From assembly GCA_003512955.1 (NCBI GenBank), contig DOTG01000023.1, forward strand, positions 60,026-124,025: DNA of 64,000 bases, given 5' to 3'. The first letter of the stretch is position 1. Every line of letters begins with the position of its first letter. Below, in pieces: positions 16,876 to 25,777 of this stretch. This stretch comes from Marinilabiliales bacterium. GTDB lineage: Bacteria; Bacteroidota; Bacteroidia; Bacteroidales; SZUA-534. Made by a program: the position numbers and the translations under genes. The notes below the pieces were generated by a model. The model was not told the DNA's origin. It was given only the letters and a program-made list of their open reading frames with translations, and ran no database searches.

Positions 16876-17823
16876 TTATTCATTGTCAATTATTCTAGCT
16901 CCTTTTTCGGCAATTTTTGATACGTAAATATCGAAGGGCAAACCCAGCAAAACGGCTTTTTCGGTAAAGGCATCGGCTACTTTTTTGGCAGTTTCGTGTC
17001 CTTTGCAAAGCGAGAACACCGACGGCCCCGAACCAGAGATTCCACAACCCAATGCACCTGCAAGCAGGGCGTTCTGGGTCAGTTCAAAATATCCTGGAAT
17101 TAAACGGCTCCGGACAGGTTCAATGATGTAATCGGTAAGTGAACGGCCAATCAAATCGTAATTGCTGCTATACAACCCGGCCACCAGTCCGGCCACGTTT
17201 CCCCATTGTTTGATGGCCGTTTTCAGTTCCACCTGTTTTTTAAGGATGTTGCGCGAGAGTTCTGTACGCACTTCAATTTTTGGATGGATCACGGTGCAAT
17301 ACAATTCGTTGGGCACCGGGATTTTGAAAATATCCAAAGGCTCATAACTACGGACTGCCGTAAAACCTCCCATGATGGCAGGTGCCACGTTGTCGGCATG
17401 GGCGGAACCGGAGGCCAGTTTTTCGCCCAACATGGCAAATTCCACCAACTGTTTTTCGGTAAAGGGGTTGCCAAAAAGTTCATTCATGGCAAAGGCTGTC
17501 ACCGCGGAACTGGCTGCGCTGCTGCCCAACCCGCTTCCGGGCAAAATCCCTTTGGTAAGCCGGATTCTTACTCCCTGATGCAAATCAAGCTTGGCCAGCA
17601 TGGCTTTGGCAATCACGCCGCAGATATTTTTATCGGGATCGGTGGACAGGTTTCCGGGGCCCGTAACTGATTCTATAATCACCCCGGGATAGGAGGTGGC
17701 TTCCGCTTGAAGGGTGTCGCCCACTTTATCTATGGCAAAACCCAATACATCGAACCCGCAGGAGACATTGGCCACCGAGGCCGGAGCAAAGGCTTTTACC
17801 TTTTTTTTCAATTCGTTATTCAT
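16876..17823 (-). CDS. thrB: Homoserine kinase
   Basis: The 315-residue GHMP-family kinase phosphorylates homoserine with ATP. The glycine-rich ATP loop LPGSGLGSSAASSAVTAFA (about 90-110) is typical, and the N-terminal block PASVANVSCGFDVLGFA is the homoserine kinase signature. It begins 10 bases after the thrA stop, so translation is coupled. The last residues (RIIDNE) are encoded at the edge of a simple-sequence tract, so the C-terminus may vary between strains. Confidence 0.93.
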   Translation of the reverse strand: MNNELKKKVKAFAPASVANVSCGFDVLGFAIDKVGDTLQAEATSYPGVIIESVTGPGNLSTDPDKNICGVIAKAMLAKLDLHQGVRIRLTKGILPGSGLGSSAASSAVTAFAMNELFGNPFTEKQLVEFAMLGEKLASGSAHADNVAPAIMGGFTAVRSYEPLDIFKIPVPNELYCTVIHPKIEVRTELSRNILKKQVELKTAIKQWGNVAGLVAGLYSSNYDLIGRSLTDYIIEPVRSRLIPGYFELTQNALLAGALGCGISGSGPSVFSLCKGHETAKKVADAFTEKAVLLGLPFDIYVSKIAEKGARIIDNE

Positions 17824-17833
17824 CCTTTTTTTA

Positions 17834-20281
17834 TTATCGGTTGGCTAAACGCATGACATCGGCAAAAACTCCGGAAGCCGTAACCCCGGGCCCGGCACCG
17901 GCTCCTTTAACAACCAATGGTTGCTCATGATACCGGCGGGTATAAAGCAGGATGATATTGTCCATGCCATCTAAATGATAGGCCGGGTGATTAACATCTA
18001 CGCTTTGAAGGCCGGTAACCGCTTTGCCATTATCGAACTCAGCCACATACCTGAGTTTCTTTCCTTCTTTAGATGCTTTGGCACGAAGGTTTTCAACGGC
18101 CGCATTATTTTTAGTCAGGTTTTTCAGCAAATCTTCGAACGATGCCGCCTTCAGTTCCTTTTCAGGGATGATTTCATTTTTGGCTACATCATCAAGTTCT
18201 AGTTGATAACCGCTGGTACGGGCCAGAATCAGGATTTTCCGGCGGACATCCAATCCGCTCAAATCAATGGAGGGGTCGGGTTCGGTGAGCCCTTTTTCCC
18301 GAGCATGGATAACTGCTTCGGAAAAAGTTACCTTTTCGCTGATAGTGTTGAAGATGAAGTTCAAACTACCTGAAAGGACGGCTTGAATCTTCAAAATTTT
18401 ATCACCCGAGGCCACCAGATCTTCAATGGTCTTGAGCACTGGTAGCCCTGCAGCCACATTGGTTTCATGCAAAAATTTCAATCCCCGTTTTTTCACCTCT
18501 TTTTTAAACTCCGATACCTGTTCAAGAGGGGAGGAGGCCATAATCTTGTTTGAGGCTACAATAGGAATGTTCATTTCGGCTATTTGCTTATAAATAGCAG
18601 TAATATCCTGCGAGGCGGTGTTATCAATAAAAACGCTGTTCCGCAGGTTGAGTTCTTTTATTTTTTGAATAAAACCATTGATATTCATGGACTCCCCCTG
18701 CGAGAGCAAATCAAACTTCCAGTTATCGAGGGCGATACCTTTTGCATTGAACAGCATCTTTTTTGAATTGGCTACGCCTGCCAGTTTAATATCAATGGCA
18801 TATTCTTCTTTTAAAAAAGAAGCCTGTTCTTTCAATTGTTCCAGCATGGTTCCGCCAACCGTTCCAACACCAATGTTATACAGGTGTATTTTCCGGTATT
18901 TCGAGAGGAAGAAACCGTCGTGCAGCACGTTCAGCGCCTTTTTGGTATCCTTATCGGCAATCACCATGGAGATATTCCGTTCGGTGCCTCCTTGCGCGAT
19001 GGCCCGGATGTTCACGCCATTGTCGCCTAAAAGTTTGAAAGCCCTACCGGCCAGCCCGATGCTTTCCTTCATTTTGTCGCCAACCATGGCCACGATGGTC
19101 AGTCTGTCTTCGTAAGTGGCCCGGTTTACTTTCTGACGTAAAATCTCATTTTCAAATTCTTCGTCAATAAACCGGCAGGCCTCTTTAGCCCGTTGGCTTT
19201 CAACCCCGATGCAGATGGTGTGTTCCGACGACGACTGGGTAATGAACATCACGTTTACGTTGGCCAGGCTCATGGCTTTAAAAACCCGCATGGCAATGCC
19301 CTGAACCCCAACCATTCCACTGCCTGAAACGGTAATAAGTGAAATATTATCAATGGACGAAAACCCTTTCACGTTGTGCCCGTTTCCAACCGGGTTAGGA
19401 CCTATCAAAGTGCCTTCATGGCCCGGTTCAAAGGTATTTTTGATGCGGATGGGGATTTTCTTTTCCAGCGCGGGTTGTATGGTAGGCGGATAAATAACTT
19501 TGGCGCCAAAATGGGAAAGTTCCATGGCCTCTTCGTAGCTCAGGGCAGGAATGGTGTAAGCCGACGATACAATTTTTGGCGAGGCGGTAAGCATCCCGTT
19601 TACATCGGTCCAGATATCAATTTGTTCCGCCTCAAGATAATTAGCCAGCAAGGCCGCGGTAAAGTCCGAGCCACCCCTTCCTAAGGTAGTCGGTTCGCTC
19701 AGTTCGTTCTTCGAAATAAATCCCGGGACAATAGCAATTCCTTCGATATCTTTAAAGGCAGTAACGGTATTTTTTTCTGAAACCGGATGATTCACCCTCC
19801 CTGAAAGGTAATTGCTGTCAGTAATGATGAGGTTCCGGGTATCGAGTAAATGGTTGCGGTGCCCCAGATGGTTTAAAGCTGAGCTTATCACACCGGCCGA
19901 CATGCGTTCGCCCAGGCTTAGTAGTTTTGCTTTGGAACGGTCGGAATATTCATTCAAAATGGAAATCCCCTGGCAAATGTCTTCGGCTTCGTTGCAGAGC
20001 AATTGAATGTGAGCGGCAATCTCACTGCGGTTTTTGGGATCGACCAACTGGTTGATGATTTCAAAATGGCGATCTTCAATTTCCTTAATGATGTCAATGT
20101 ATTTTTTCTGGTTCTGCAGCGCCTGTTTGCCGCATTCTTCGAGCATATTTGTGACCCCCGAAAGCGCCGAAACCACAATGGCCAGTTTTTTTGAACCTTC
20201 ATACTGGCCGATAATGCCCGATATCTGCCTGATTCTTTTGGCATCGGCTACTGAGGTTCCCCCAAATTTAAGTACAATCAT
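17834..20281 (-). CDS. thrA: Bifunctional aspartate kinase / homoserine dehydrogenase
   Basis: The 815-residue fusion catalyses the first and third steps from aspartate to threonine. The N-terminal aspartokinase begins with VLKFGGTSVADAKRI and has LGRGGSDFTAALLA. Two ACT domains occupy the centre (about 310-460), where threonine feedback normally acts (VSGSGMVGVQGIAMRVF). The C-terminal homoserine dehydrogenase has the NAD fold IGVGTVGGTMLEQL and the substrate block ATGDKILKIQAVLSGSLNFIF in outline. It heads the thrABC operon, and a leader peptide rich in Thr/Ile codons precedes it. Confidence 0.95.
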   Translation of the reverse strand: MIVLKFGGTSVADAKRIRQISGIIGQYEGSKKLAIVVSALSGVTNMLEECGKQALQNQKKYIDIIKEIEDRHFEIINQLVDPKNRSEIAAHIQLLCNEAEDICQGISILNEYSDRSKAKLLSLGERMSAGVISSALNHLGHRNHLLDTRNLIITDSNYLSGRVNHPVSEKNTVTAFKDIEGIAIVPGFISKNELSEPTTLGRGGSDFTAALLANYLEAEQIDIWTDVNGMLTASPKIVSSAYTIPALSYEEAMELSHFGAKVIYPPTIQPALEKKIPIRIKNTFEPGHEGTLIGPNPVGNGHNVKGFSSIDNISLITVSGSGMVGVQGIAMRVFKAMSLANVNVMFITQSSSEHTICIGVESQRAKEACRFIDEEFENEILRQKVNRATYEDRLTIVAMVGDKMKESIGLAGRAFKLLGDNGVNIRAIAQGGTERNISMVIADKDTKKALNVLHDGFFLSKYRKIHLYNIGVGTVGGTMLEQLKEQASFLKEEYAIDIKLAGVANSKKMLFNAKGIALDNWKFDLLSQGESMNINGFIQKIKELNLRNSVFIDNTASQDITAIYKQIAEMNIPIVASNKIMASSPLEQVSEFKKEVKKRGLKFLHETNVAAGLPVLKTIEDLVASGDKILKIQAVLSGSLNFIFNTISEKVTFSEAVIHAREKGLTEPDPSIDLSGLDVRRKILILARTSGYQLELDDVAKNEIIPEKELKAASFEDLLKNLTKNNAAVENLRAKASKEGKKLRYVAEFDNGKAVTGLQSVDVNHPAYHLDGMDNIILLYTRRYHEQPLVVKGAGAGPGVTASGVFADVMRLANR

Positions 20282-20339
20282 AATATTTGGTTACTAAATA
20301 AAACGGATGATTTTAAGGTATGCACAACGGCTGGATTTC

Positions 20340-20379
20340 ACTATTAAAACTACCCCCAACAGGGGGGCGTAATAATAGT
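20340..20379 (-). terminator. Attenuator-like hairpin in the thr leader
   Basis: On the minus strand a 5-bp GC core (CCCCC, loop TGTT, GGGGG; 20366-20353) is followed by TAGTTTT. An outer 7-bp stem ACTATTA/TAATAGT (20379-20373 with 20346-20340) closes it. The left arm overlaps the last Thr/Ile codons of the leader peptide and the leader stop codon lies in the right arm. A short T-run is inside the structure rather than after it, so it may act by ribosome masking or at translation rather than as a textbook terminator. Confidence 0.6.
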
Positions 20380-20478
20380 TGTTGTTGTTATAGTTGTTGT
20401 TGCTGGTTCAAAATAAATCAAACTTCCACCATTTGCAGTAGAGAATCTGAACTCTTGTATGTTTGTCTGTGTATTCAT
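20350..20478 (-). CDS. thr operon leader peptide
   Basis: This 42-residue open frame starts at ATG 20478 and ends at TAG 20350-20352. Residues 27-37 read TTTITTTTIIT, encoded ACA ACA ACT ATA ACA ACA ACA ACT ATT ATT ACG, followed by PPCWG and the stop. This is the same logic as the E. coli ThrL peptide (runs of Thr and Ile codons), in front of the same gene order thrABC. The hairpin at 20340-20379 follows at once. It is not visible among longer open frames because of its size. No Shine-Dalgarno is seen; a TATATTTG -7-like box lies at 20491-20498 on the minus strand, which would leave a very short 5' end. Confidence 0.75.
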   Translation of the reverse strand: MNTQTNIQEFRFSTANGGSLIYFEPATTTITTTTIITPPCWG

Positions 20479-20757
20479 ATCAAATCGAAACAAATATATA
20501 TGTTATAATTATAAATTAAAACAAACAACGAATAAAAAATTAATAAATGTTTATTTGGTGCCGAATGTGGAATGGATATTTTGTTGGCTGATAAAGCGGT
20601 AAGTTATTTTCAGCTTGAGATTATGCATTGACTGTTTCATCAATGCTAATGGCGGTGGTGTAGTTTTAAGGTGTCATTGCTACCCTGTTGGCAAAAAAAA
20701 AGATGAATGTGATATTTACCTTTTTTTTAGTACATTGTGCTTCTTTTTATTGAGACT

Positions 20758-21684
20758 ATGGCTGATCAAAATCATTCAAAGACACTGATTCAGGCTTTTT
20801 CGGTAGAAAACCTGAACCATATTACCTCAAAAATCATTCAGTTTCATAAGCGGAAAAACTATCCGGCACTTCAGAAAATTGCACGTATTGTCAGCGAATT
20901 TAGTCCCATAGACCCCGAAAACAAATCCCGGTTGTTCTCAAACCTGGTCATCTTGTTTCATCCCGATAAGGTGAAAACCTATCATGAAACCATCCTTCAG
21001 TTAAAAGATTCGGAAGGATTGATAAAGTTCAATTACATTACGGCAGTTTTAGCCGTAATTGATCAGATTGGGCATGAAAGCGACAGTGCACTGTTAACCC
21101 CCGACGAGTTTGAATCGGAATATGGTTGGAATTATCAACCCACTGAGGACGATTATTTTATGGTACGCGAGGAGCAGGAACCAAAAAGTTACTGGTTTGA
21201 TGAAGAAAATCCCGATCAAACCCCCTATTTTGACGATTCCGATGCATCTTTTGATGCCACATTTTTATCCGCGTTAAAGCGTAAAATTTATGGACCTACA
21301 TATATCGATTTCCCGGTACATCTTCTGGAAGACATGGAGGAGATTGAAATGGCCGAATATGAAATTGAAGATTTGGCAGGTATTGAGTTTTGCCGGTATG
21401 TGCGGTTTCTCGATTTGTCGCTAAACGCCATTTTTGATATTTCGTTATTGGCTCATTGTACGTATATTGAAGAATTGTATCTGGGTTCAAACCAGGTTCA
21501 TTACATCGACTCGCTGCAGAATATGCCAGAGTTGAGGTTGGTCGATTTGTCGGGCAATAAAGTCAACGATATTACCCCATTGCTGGAACATAAAAAACTG
21601 GAATTTGTGAATTTAATCGGGAACCCGGTACCGGAACGGCAAATCCAGAAATTGAAAGCAAAGGGTGTTGTAGTAATTTATTGA
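20758..21684 (+). CDS. Leucine-rich repeat protein with HPDK-containing N-terminal domain
   Basis: From ATG 20758 the protein has 308 residues (a GTG at 20737 would add 7 unlikely ones). The C-terminal third has three to four leucine-rich repeats (RFLDLSLNAIFDIS, IEELYLGSNQVHYID, LRLVDLSGNKVNDIT, LEFVNLIGNPV). The N-terminal half is helical and contains LFHPDKVKTYHE; the HPDK box is that of J-domains, but the preceding helix does not look like a standard J-domain. An acidic linker (about 120-170) joins them. It has no signal peptide, so it is cytoplasmic, and probably works in protein-protein binding. It is convergent with the OmpR-type regulator (7-base overlap). Confidence 0.7.
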   Translation: MADQNHSKTLIQAFSVENLNHITSKIIQFHKRKNYPALQKIARIVSEFSPIDPENKSRLFSNLVILFHPDKVKTYHETILQLKDSEGLIKFNYITAVLAVIDQIGHESDSALLTPDEFESEYGWNYQPTEDDYFMVREEQEPKSYWFDEENPDQTPYFDDSDASFDATFLSALKRKIYGPTYIDFPVHLLEDMEEIEMAEYEIEDLAGIEFCRYVRFLDLSLNAIFDISLLAHCTYIEELYLGSNQVHYIDSLQNMPELRLVDLSGNKVNDITPLLEHKKLEFVNLIGNPVPERQIQKLKAKGVVVIY

Positions 21685-22379
21685 TGGGTTGCAGATAGCA
21701 GAAAGCCTACGCGCGGTACATTTTCGATAACTACTGATGGATCATCTTTCAGGTACTTCCGGAGTTTGGTAATAAAAACATCCAGACTACGGCCCGCAAA
21801 ATAATCATTCTCGCCCCAAATGGTTTGCAAAAGGTCCTCACGGCGGACAAGGTTTCCCCGGTTCAGGCATAATAATTCAAACACTTTCGATTCCCGTTCG
21901 GTGAGCCGCTGTTCCTTGGTACCCAATTTTAGTAACTGGTTGGAAGGTTCAAAATGGAATTTCCCAATTTGAATAGGATCAGGTGAGGGGTTGGGAGCTT
22001 GTGCTACTCGTTTTAAAATGGCTTGAATGCGCCATAAAAGTTCATCTTCATCAAATGGTTTGGTCAGGTAATCGTCGGCGCCTAGTTCAAATCCTTTGTG
22101 TTTGTCTTCTTTTAAGTTTTTGGCCGTTAAAAACAGGATGGGAATTTTGGGGTTGATTTTCCTCAACTCTTTTGCCACCTGGTACCCGTCAATTTTTGGT
22201 AACATGATGTCCAAAATACAAATCTGAAAACTTTGTTCCATGAATGCTTTAATTCCTGATTCCCCGTCACGGCAAAGCTTGACCGCGAAATCTTCCGATT
22301 CCAGAAACTCCGAAGTGAGGAATCCCAAGTTCAGGTCATCTTCAACTAACAGGATTTGAATTTTGGGTTTTCGTGCCAT
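21678..22379 (-). CDS. OmpR-family response regulator (RprY-like)
   Basis: The 233-residue protein has a receiver domain (1-120; EDD at 17-19, Asp in ICILDIMLPKIDGY, Lys in YLTKPFDEDEL) and an OmpR/PhoB winged-helix domain (about 130-230; LTERESKVFELLCLNRGNLV, then RSLDVFITKLRKYLK). It is encoded 101 bases after its cognate kinase on the same strand. The Bacteroides RprXY system is the nearest known parallel. Its likely binding sites are the TTAACA repeats at 23793 and 25328 (inference). Confidence 0.9.
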   Translation of the reverse strand: MARKPKIQILLVEDDLNLGFLTSEFLESEDFAVKLCRDGESGIKAFMEQSFQICILDIMLPKIDGYQVAKELRKINPKIPILFLTAKNLKEDKHKGFELGADDYLTKPFDEDELLWRIQAILKRVAQAPNPSPDPIQIGKFHFEPSNQLLKLGTKEQRLTERESKVFELLCLNRGNLVRREDLLQTIWGENDYFAGRSLDVFITKLRKYLKDDPSVVIENVPRVGFLLSATHQ

Positions 22380-22480
22380 GTATTTATTTTATTAGTGTCG
22401 GAATCTTTATCTTTTTACCACTGTTAAAATTAACTGTTGAAATATCAATTTTCTATCACCCTTTTTCAAAATACTTACAG

Positions 22481-23737
22481 TTAATCAAGGTATGGGAGCA
22501 AAATGGAGAATGTACTTCCCACTCCTTTTTTGCTATGCAGCAGCAGCTTTCCGTTATGAATGGTTACCACCTGCCATACGTACGATAAGCCCAGTCCAAA
22601 TCCTTTTATATTATGGATATTCCCGGTATCAACGCGCGAAAATTCCTGAAAAATGAACTTCTGATCCGATTTGTCAATACCAATCCCTTCATCGGTGATT
22701 GAAATGACCAGCCACCGACTTTTGTTGGAGGTTTTAATCTGGATTTCAGGCGGTTCAATGGAGTATTTGCAGGCATTATCGAGCAAATTATTTAGGGCAT
22801 TCAATATATGGAAACAATCCGCCCTTACCCAAAAGTGCCCCGCAGCTAAATCCAAGGTCAGATTTCCTTGCCGTTCCTCAATCATCAACCGGAATGAATC
22901 GGCCTGACGTTCAATCTGCTCATGCATATTTAACCGATCGAAATTCATGGGCATCTTACCTTTTTTCAACCTCGAAACATCCAGCAAATAATTGATGTGC
23001 GTATCCAGTTTGTCGTTTTCCTGCTTTATTATCCGGGTGTAAGCCTCCAGTTTTGAATCTGCACGGATTTCCTTCGAAATCCGGTTATTGGCCAGCCTGA
23101 TTGAGGCCAGGGGTGTTTTAAATTCGTGAGTCAGGTTGTTGATGAAGTTGCGGGTATCTTGAGCCAGATTCAGCTCTTGCAAATAGTATCGGTAGATTAA
23201 AAGGAAAGCCCCAATGATAATGGCAATCAACAAAATACTTGTAAAAAACAACAAGCCCATTTGGGCCAAAATAAATTTGTTCCTGTCAGGGAAGGTAATA
23301 TGGAGCCAAATACTTTCCTGGTTTTCGGTTACAAGGTTTGATTTTACACTGAAGCAATTTTTTCGGCTTTTGTTTTTTTTGTAGCCGGCATGGGGGTGTG
23401 GAACCGTGGTTAGTTGGAATTCATAATCCAACGAGATTTTGCTGATAACTAATTCAGCTTTTATAATGGAATCGATAAAATTCCACTTATCATTACTTAA
23501 ATGCCGTTTCTCACAGCAGGTAAACCCTTTTTGATTGAAACAATTGGTTACTTGCGTGCACACGGCATTTTGTTTCAACAGTCCCTCGGTGGACTTGCTT
23601 AAAGCGGCAATAACGGTATATTCAAAATGGCGCTCTTGGTCGTCAGCGGCTTTAAATATCCAAATGAACTGAATAAAAATTAAAGCCATTAAGCAAAACA
23701 AGACTACCGCAATTAGATACCTTGTGCGGTTCTTCAT
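22481..23737 (-). CDS. Sensor histidine kinase (RprX-like)
   Basis: The 418-residue kinase has membrane helices at about 7-29 and 180-205 around a periplasmic domain of about 150 residues. That domain contains a cysteine cluster (Cys60, 66, 74, 75) that could form disulfides or bind metal. The HisKA block is NNLTHEFKTPLASIRLA; the ATPase has NNLLDNACKYS, DEGIGI and GFGLGLSYV. It is the partner of the OmpR-type regulator downstream and is divergent from a PAS kinase gene; the shared 175-base region has a TTAACA direct repeat. Confidence 0.9.
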   Translation of the reverse strand: MKNRTRYLIAVVLFCLMALIFIQFIWIFKAADDQERHFEYTVIAALSKSTEGLLKQNAVCTQVTNCFNQKGFTCCEKRHLSNDKWNFIDSIIKAELVISKISLDYEFQLTTVPHPHAGYKKNKSRKNCFSVKSNLVTENQESIWLHITFPDRNKFILAQMGLLFFTSILLIAIIIGAFLLIYRYYLQELNLAQDTRNFINNLTHEFKTPLASIRLANNRISKEIRADSKLEAYTRIIKQENDKLDTHINYLLDVSRLKKGKMPMNFDRLNMHEQIERQADSFRLMIEERQGNLTLDLAAGHFWVRADCFHILNALNNLLDNACKYSIEPPEIQIKTSNKSRWLVISITDEGIGIDKSDQKFIFQEFSRVDTGNIHNIKGFGLGLSYVWQVVTIHNGKLLLHSKKGVGSTFSILLPYLD

Positions 23738-23792
23738 AAAAGTTTTATAAGTTTTTTACAAAGGAACTAAAAAAATGTTCCTAAAATTCAGG

Positions 23793-23820
23793 TTAACAAA
23801 TTATTAACATCTATTGAACT
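23793..23820 (+). promoter_or_regulatory. TTAACA direct repeat between divergent kinase genes
   Basis: TTAACA occurs at 23793 and 23804, exactly 11 bp apart, with a weaker third unit TGAACT at 23815. The 19 bases from 23793 match 17 of 19 bases at 25328-25346. An 11-bp TTAACA repeat is the pattern bound by PhoB/PhoP/OmpR-type regulators such as B. subtilis PhoP. Confidence 0.6.
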
Positions 23821-23912
23821 ATTCGGACTAAAAAATGTTTCAGTACCATATTCTTCTTGTTGATTAGTTTTATTGTGGATATAATTAATAGTATTGAACA
23901 CATTAAAAAGGT

Positions 23913-25331
23913 ATGTCTGGATTATCAAAAAAACAGGAAAATAATAAGATGAAAACTCATCAGGATTCGGTTAGGCAATCCGAAGAAAAGCCAGGTAAAG
24001 AAATTAACCTGGATTCCTTTTTCTTGGAGGCATTGCTCCAGAACATTCCCGATTCCATTTATTTCAAAGATACCCAGAGCCGGTTTGTCAGGATTAGTCA
24101 GTCAATGCTGGAAAGGTTTCATCAGAGAGATGCTGAACAGATACTTGGGAAGACTGATTTTGATATTCAGGATGCCGAACATGCTCAACAAGCCTTTAAC
24201 GATGAGCAACGGATTATAAAAACCGGACGGCCGCTCATCAATATTATTGAAAAGGAAACGCATCAGGATAAAACCATTCATTGGGTAAGCAGCACCAAAC
24301 TTCCTTTAAAAGGCACAGATAATGAGATGATTGGGGTATTTGGTATTTCACGCGATATTACATCATTAATAGAGGCCAAAGAAGAATTAAAAGAAAGGAA
24401 TGAAGAGCTTGCATCCGCTGAAGAGGAGTTGAGGCAAAATATTGAAGAACTAAAAACGGTTCAGGAAGAGCTGCTAAAACAGCAAAAGGCGCTTGAAACC
24501 AAAAACAGGTTGATAGTAAAACAAAACCGGGAATTGGAAAAACACCGGAATCACTTGGAACAGTTGGTTGATATGCGTACCAGCGAACTGATGCGGGCAA
24601 AAGTAAAAGCAGAAGAAAGCGATCGGTTGAAAAGCGCTTTCTTGGCAAATCTGAGCCACGAAATAAGAACACCCATGAACTCAATCGTGGGTTTTGCCAA
24701 CCTTTTGCTTAACGAAGATCGTGTTTCGGACGAAATGGCCCGTTATGTCTCGTACATTAACGGCAATGCCAAAACACTGCTGTTCTTAATCAATGATATT
24801 TTGGACTTATCTATGCTTGAATCGGACCAGTTTGAGATTCATGAAGAAACTTTCGATTTGAACGGATTGGTTGCAGATGTTTTTTCTTCCATGGAAGCCA
24901 TGCATGTGAATCCTGATGTTAAATTACTATGTTACAATTACCTGGATAGTGAAAACTATTTATTGAAAAGCGATCGGTTGCGGATAAAGCAGATTCTAAT
25001 CAATTTATTGAGCAATGCTGAAAAATTTACATCACGGGGTGAGATTATATTTAGTGTTGTACAAAATAACCAGGCCATTGAATTTTCAGTGAAAGATACC
25101 GGAATAGGTATTCCTCAAAACGATTTAGAAAATATATTTAAGCGGTTCCAAAAATCGGAATCCAAGTTGCGGTTGTATCGTGGGGCGGGTTTAGGACTGA
25201 CCATCTCAAAAAAATTAGCCAATTATTTGGGTGGAGACTTAGCTGTGAAATCAGTCCTCGATTTAGGCTCCTACTTCTATTTAACATTTCCCGACAAATT
25301 GTTAATAAAAAAGGTTCATTGCCAAGATTAA
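23913..25331 (+). CDS. PAS-domain hybrid-free sensor histidine kinase
   Basis: The 472-residue soluble kinase has a PAS domain (about 35-150; LLQNIPDSIYFKDTQSRFVR, then WVSSTKLPL and VFGISRDIT), a long coiled coil (about 150-225, Glu/Lys rich) and HisKA/HATPase domains. The H-box is the canonical NLSHEIRTPMNSIVGFANLL; the N, G1 and G2 boxes are NLLSNAEKFT, DTGIGIPQ and GAGLGLTIS. No membrane segment or receiver domain is present. It is cytoplasmic and may sense a small molecule or redox state through PAS. Its stop codon overlaps the first of four TTAACA-type repeats of the next gene's promoter. A second ATG at 23949 is an alternative start. Confidence 0.88.
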   Translation: MSGLSKKQENNKMKTHQDSVRQSEEKPGKEINLDSFFLEALLQNIPDSIYFKDTQSRFVRISQSMLERFHQRDAEQILGKTDFDIQDAEHAQQAFNDEQRIIKTGRPLINIIEKETHQDKTIHWVSSTKLPLKGTDNEMIGVFGISRDITSLIEAKEELKERNEELASAEEELRQNIEELKTVQEELLKQQKALETKNRLIVKQNRELEKHRNHLEQLVDMRTSELMRAKVKAEESDRLKSAFLANLSHEIRTPMNSIVGFANLLLNEDRVSDEMARYVSYINGNAKTLLFLINDILDLSMLESDQFEIHEETFDLNGLVADVFSSMEAMHVNPDVKLLCYNYLDSENYLLKSDRLRIKQILINLLSNAEKFTSRGEIIFSVVQNNQAIEFSVKDTGIGIPQNDLENIFKRFQKSESKLRLYRGAGLGLTISKKLANYLGGDLAVKSVLDLGSYFYLTFPDKLLIKKVHCQD

Positions 25332-25395
25332 CAACTTGTTAACATCACAATAACAACTAAATAACTATTTTCAGTTTTGAATTCATCTACCTTTG
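25328..25395 (+). promoter_or_regulatory. Four 11-bp-spaced TTAACA-type repeats and -7 box
   Basis: TTAACA (25328), TTAACA (25339), ATAACA (25350) and ATAACT (25361) start exactly 11 bases apart. A -7 box TACCTTTG lies at 25388-25395, and the last repeat sits where the -33 element would be. The layout is that of a promoter activated by a PhoB/OmpR-type regulator. It lies 29 bases upstream of the Cys-rich protein gene. Confidence 0.65.
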
Positions 25396-25423
25396 TTTTC
25401 ATATAACTTTAAAACGAAATCAT

Positions 25424-25756
25424 ATGAAAAACTTAGTTGTAATTTTAGTAGTTACCTTCTTCTCTGGTTTAGGTGCAAACCTCTACGCTTCCACTTTGCT
25501 ACTTGATAATGGAATACAAATAGTGAGTGCTAATGATGATAAAAAACCTTGCCCGGCAGGCTGCACATGTGCCGATTGTAAAGCAAAAGCGACCACTGCT
25601 GCCACTACTACAGGTGCAAGTGCTACCACTACTGATGCGAAAAAAACAGGGGACTGTTCAAAAAATTGCGATGGCAAAAAAGCGGATGCTAAAAAATCAT
25701 GTTGCTCAAAATCAACAGATACTAAAAAGGAAGCTACCCCTACCGATAAAAAATAA
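25424..25756 (+). CDS. Secreted small Cys-rich, Lys/Thr-rich protein
   Basis: The 110-residue protein has a signal peptide (about 1-22, VVILVVTFFSGLGANLYAS). The mature part has eight cysteines in two groups, CPAGCTCADC (43-52) and C78, C82, C93-C94, in a low-complexity Lys/Asp/Thr/Ala background. The pattern suggests metal binding, metallothionein-like, or a thiol buffer outside the cytoplasm; no family is recognised. The promoter carries four phased TTAACA repeats and a clear terminator follows, so this is a single, probably strongly regulated gene, likely under the nearby two-component system whose kinase also has a periplasmic Cys cluster. Confidence 0.75.
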   Translation: MKNLVVILVVTFFSGLGANLYASTLLLDNGIQIVSANDDKKPCPAGCTCADCKAKATTAATTTGASATTTDAKKTGDCSKNCDGKKADAKKSCCSKSTDTKKEATPTDKK

Positions 25757-25777
25757 TTGAAAGCTACTACTATACGG

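Noticed and set aside
20320..20508. Plus-strand open frame with CCCYSCCCW residues
   Set aside because: It is the mirror of the Thr/Ile codon run of the thr leader on the minus strand; it has no promoter and no homologous look.
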